From assembly GCA_024278835.1 (NCBI GenBank), contig JAJRSK010000074.1, positions 1-33,715 of the forward strand: a stretch of 33,715 nucleotides of DNA, written 5' to 3'. The notes under the pieces were generated by a model. It had not been told where the DNA came from. It did no database searches and worked only from the letters and a program-made list of their open reading frames with translations. Position numbers and translations under genes: made by a program. Shown here one piece after another: positions 33,669 through 33,715 of this stretch; position 1 is the stretch's first letter, and the number at the start of each line of letters is the position of its first letter. The DNA comes from Campylobacterales bacterium (lineage in GTDB: Bacteria; Campylobacterota; Campylobacteria; Campylobacterales; QNZT01).

Positions 33669-33715
33669 TTATAAGTTCCCGTTGATAAAAAGATAGAGGT
33701 GTTCTTTGTCTTTAA
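33669..33715 (-). CDS. C-terminal end of a gene cut by the window edge
   Basis: In the minus frame ending at TAA 33669-33671 the last residues read KDKEHLYLFINGNL. The stop lies one base before the next ATG, fitting an operon. Too short to identify. Confidence 0.45.
   Translation of the reverse strand, partial: KDKEHLYLFINGNL

Overview
This 33.7 kb window is a low-GC, gene-dense chromosomal segment from a Campylobacterota (epsilonproteobacterial) genome. It most resembles a free-living Sulfurimonas-type organism; the species is not determined. The assignment rests on the short GltX1-type glutamyl-tRNA synthetase, the ~1,055-residue NAD-glutamate dehydrogenase, a histidine kinase with the HQWRQPL H-box, and two gene orders that, from memory, match Campylobacter jejuni: malic enzyme - gltX - SurA-like protein, and NFACT protein - small charged protein - cdsA - dxr. 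I saw no rRNA, tRNA, CRISPR array, insertion sequence or prophage.

Layout. 0.2-3.4 kb: NAD-glutamate dehydrogenase. 3.4-6.2 kb (minus): coiled-coil protein, malic enzyme, secreted metallo-beta-lactamase-fold hydrolase. 6.4-7.0 kb: a PemK/MazF toxin-antitoxin pair whose antitoxin is frameshifted. 7.1-9.4 kb: gltX and, divergently, a SurA-like chaperone. 9.5-15.5 kb: an envelope cluster (large lipoprotein, outer-membrane protein, patatin with a C-terminal beta domain, histidine phosphatase). 15.5-19.4 kb: cytochrome c, VWA lipoprotein, dcd, double-REC GGDEF protein. 19.5-23.7 kb: NFACT/RqcH-like protein, small charged protein, cdsA, a pair of small membrane proteins, dxr. 23.8-29.6 kb: a histidine kinase, an accessory two-gene island (Ig-like protein plus secreted hydrolase with an internal stop), a response regulator and a cyclophilin. 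29.6-31.8 kb: a small membrane protein and an LtaS-like transferase. 31.9-33.4 kb: PII protein and ammonium transporter. 33.4-33.7 kb (minus): two very small membrane-protein genes and the end of a third.

Functional links. The PII-Amt pair takes up ammonium and senses nitrogen state, while the dehydrogenase at the other end of the window releases ammonium from glutamate. Malic enzyme is a further central-carbon step. The 9.5-15.5 kb cluster, the LtaS-like enzyme, CdsA and the island hydrolase all point to envelope and lipid work.

The strongest unexplained signal is a 10-bp palindrome, TATCATGATA. I found 24 exact copies where roughly 0.1 would be expected by chance. It lies mostly inside genes, encoding either I-M-I or Y-H-D, and also at start codons and at the centre of a perfect 26-bp palindrome after amt. 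It is absent from the accessory island. It behaves like a highly iterated palindrome (compare cyanobacterial HIP1) or an uptake/recognition word. Other notable points are an in-frame stop that splits the island hydrolase from a coherent 91-codon tail followed by a hairpin, the antitoxin frameshift, and a ~96-bp hairpin-bearing insert flanked by 27-bp direct repeats behind the NFACT gene.
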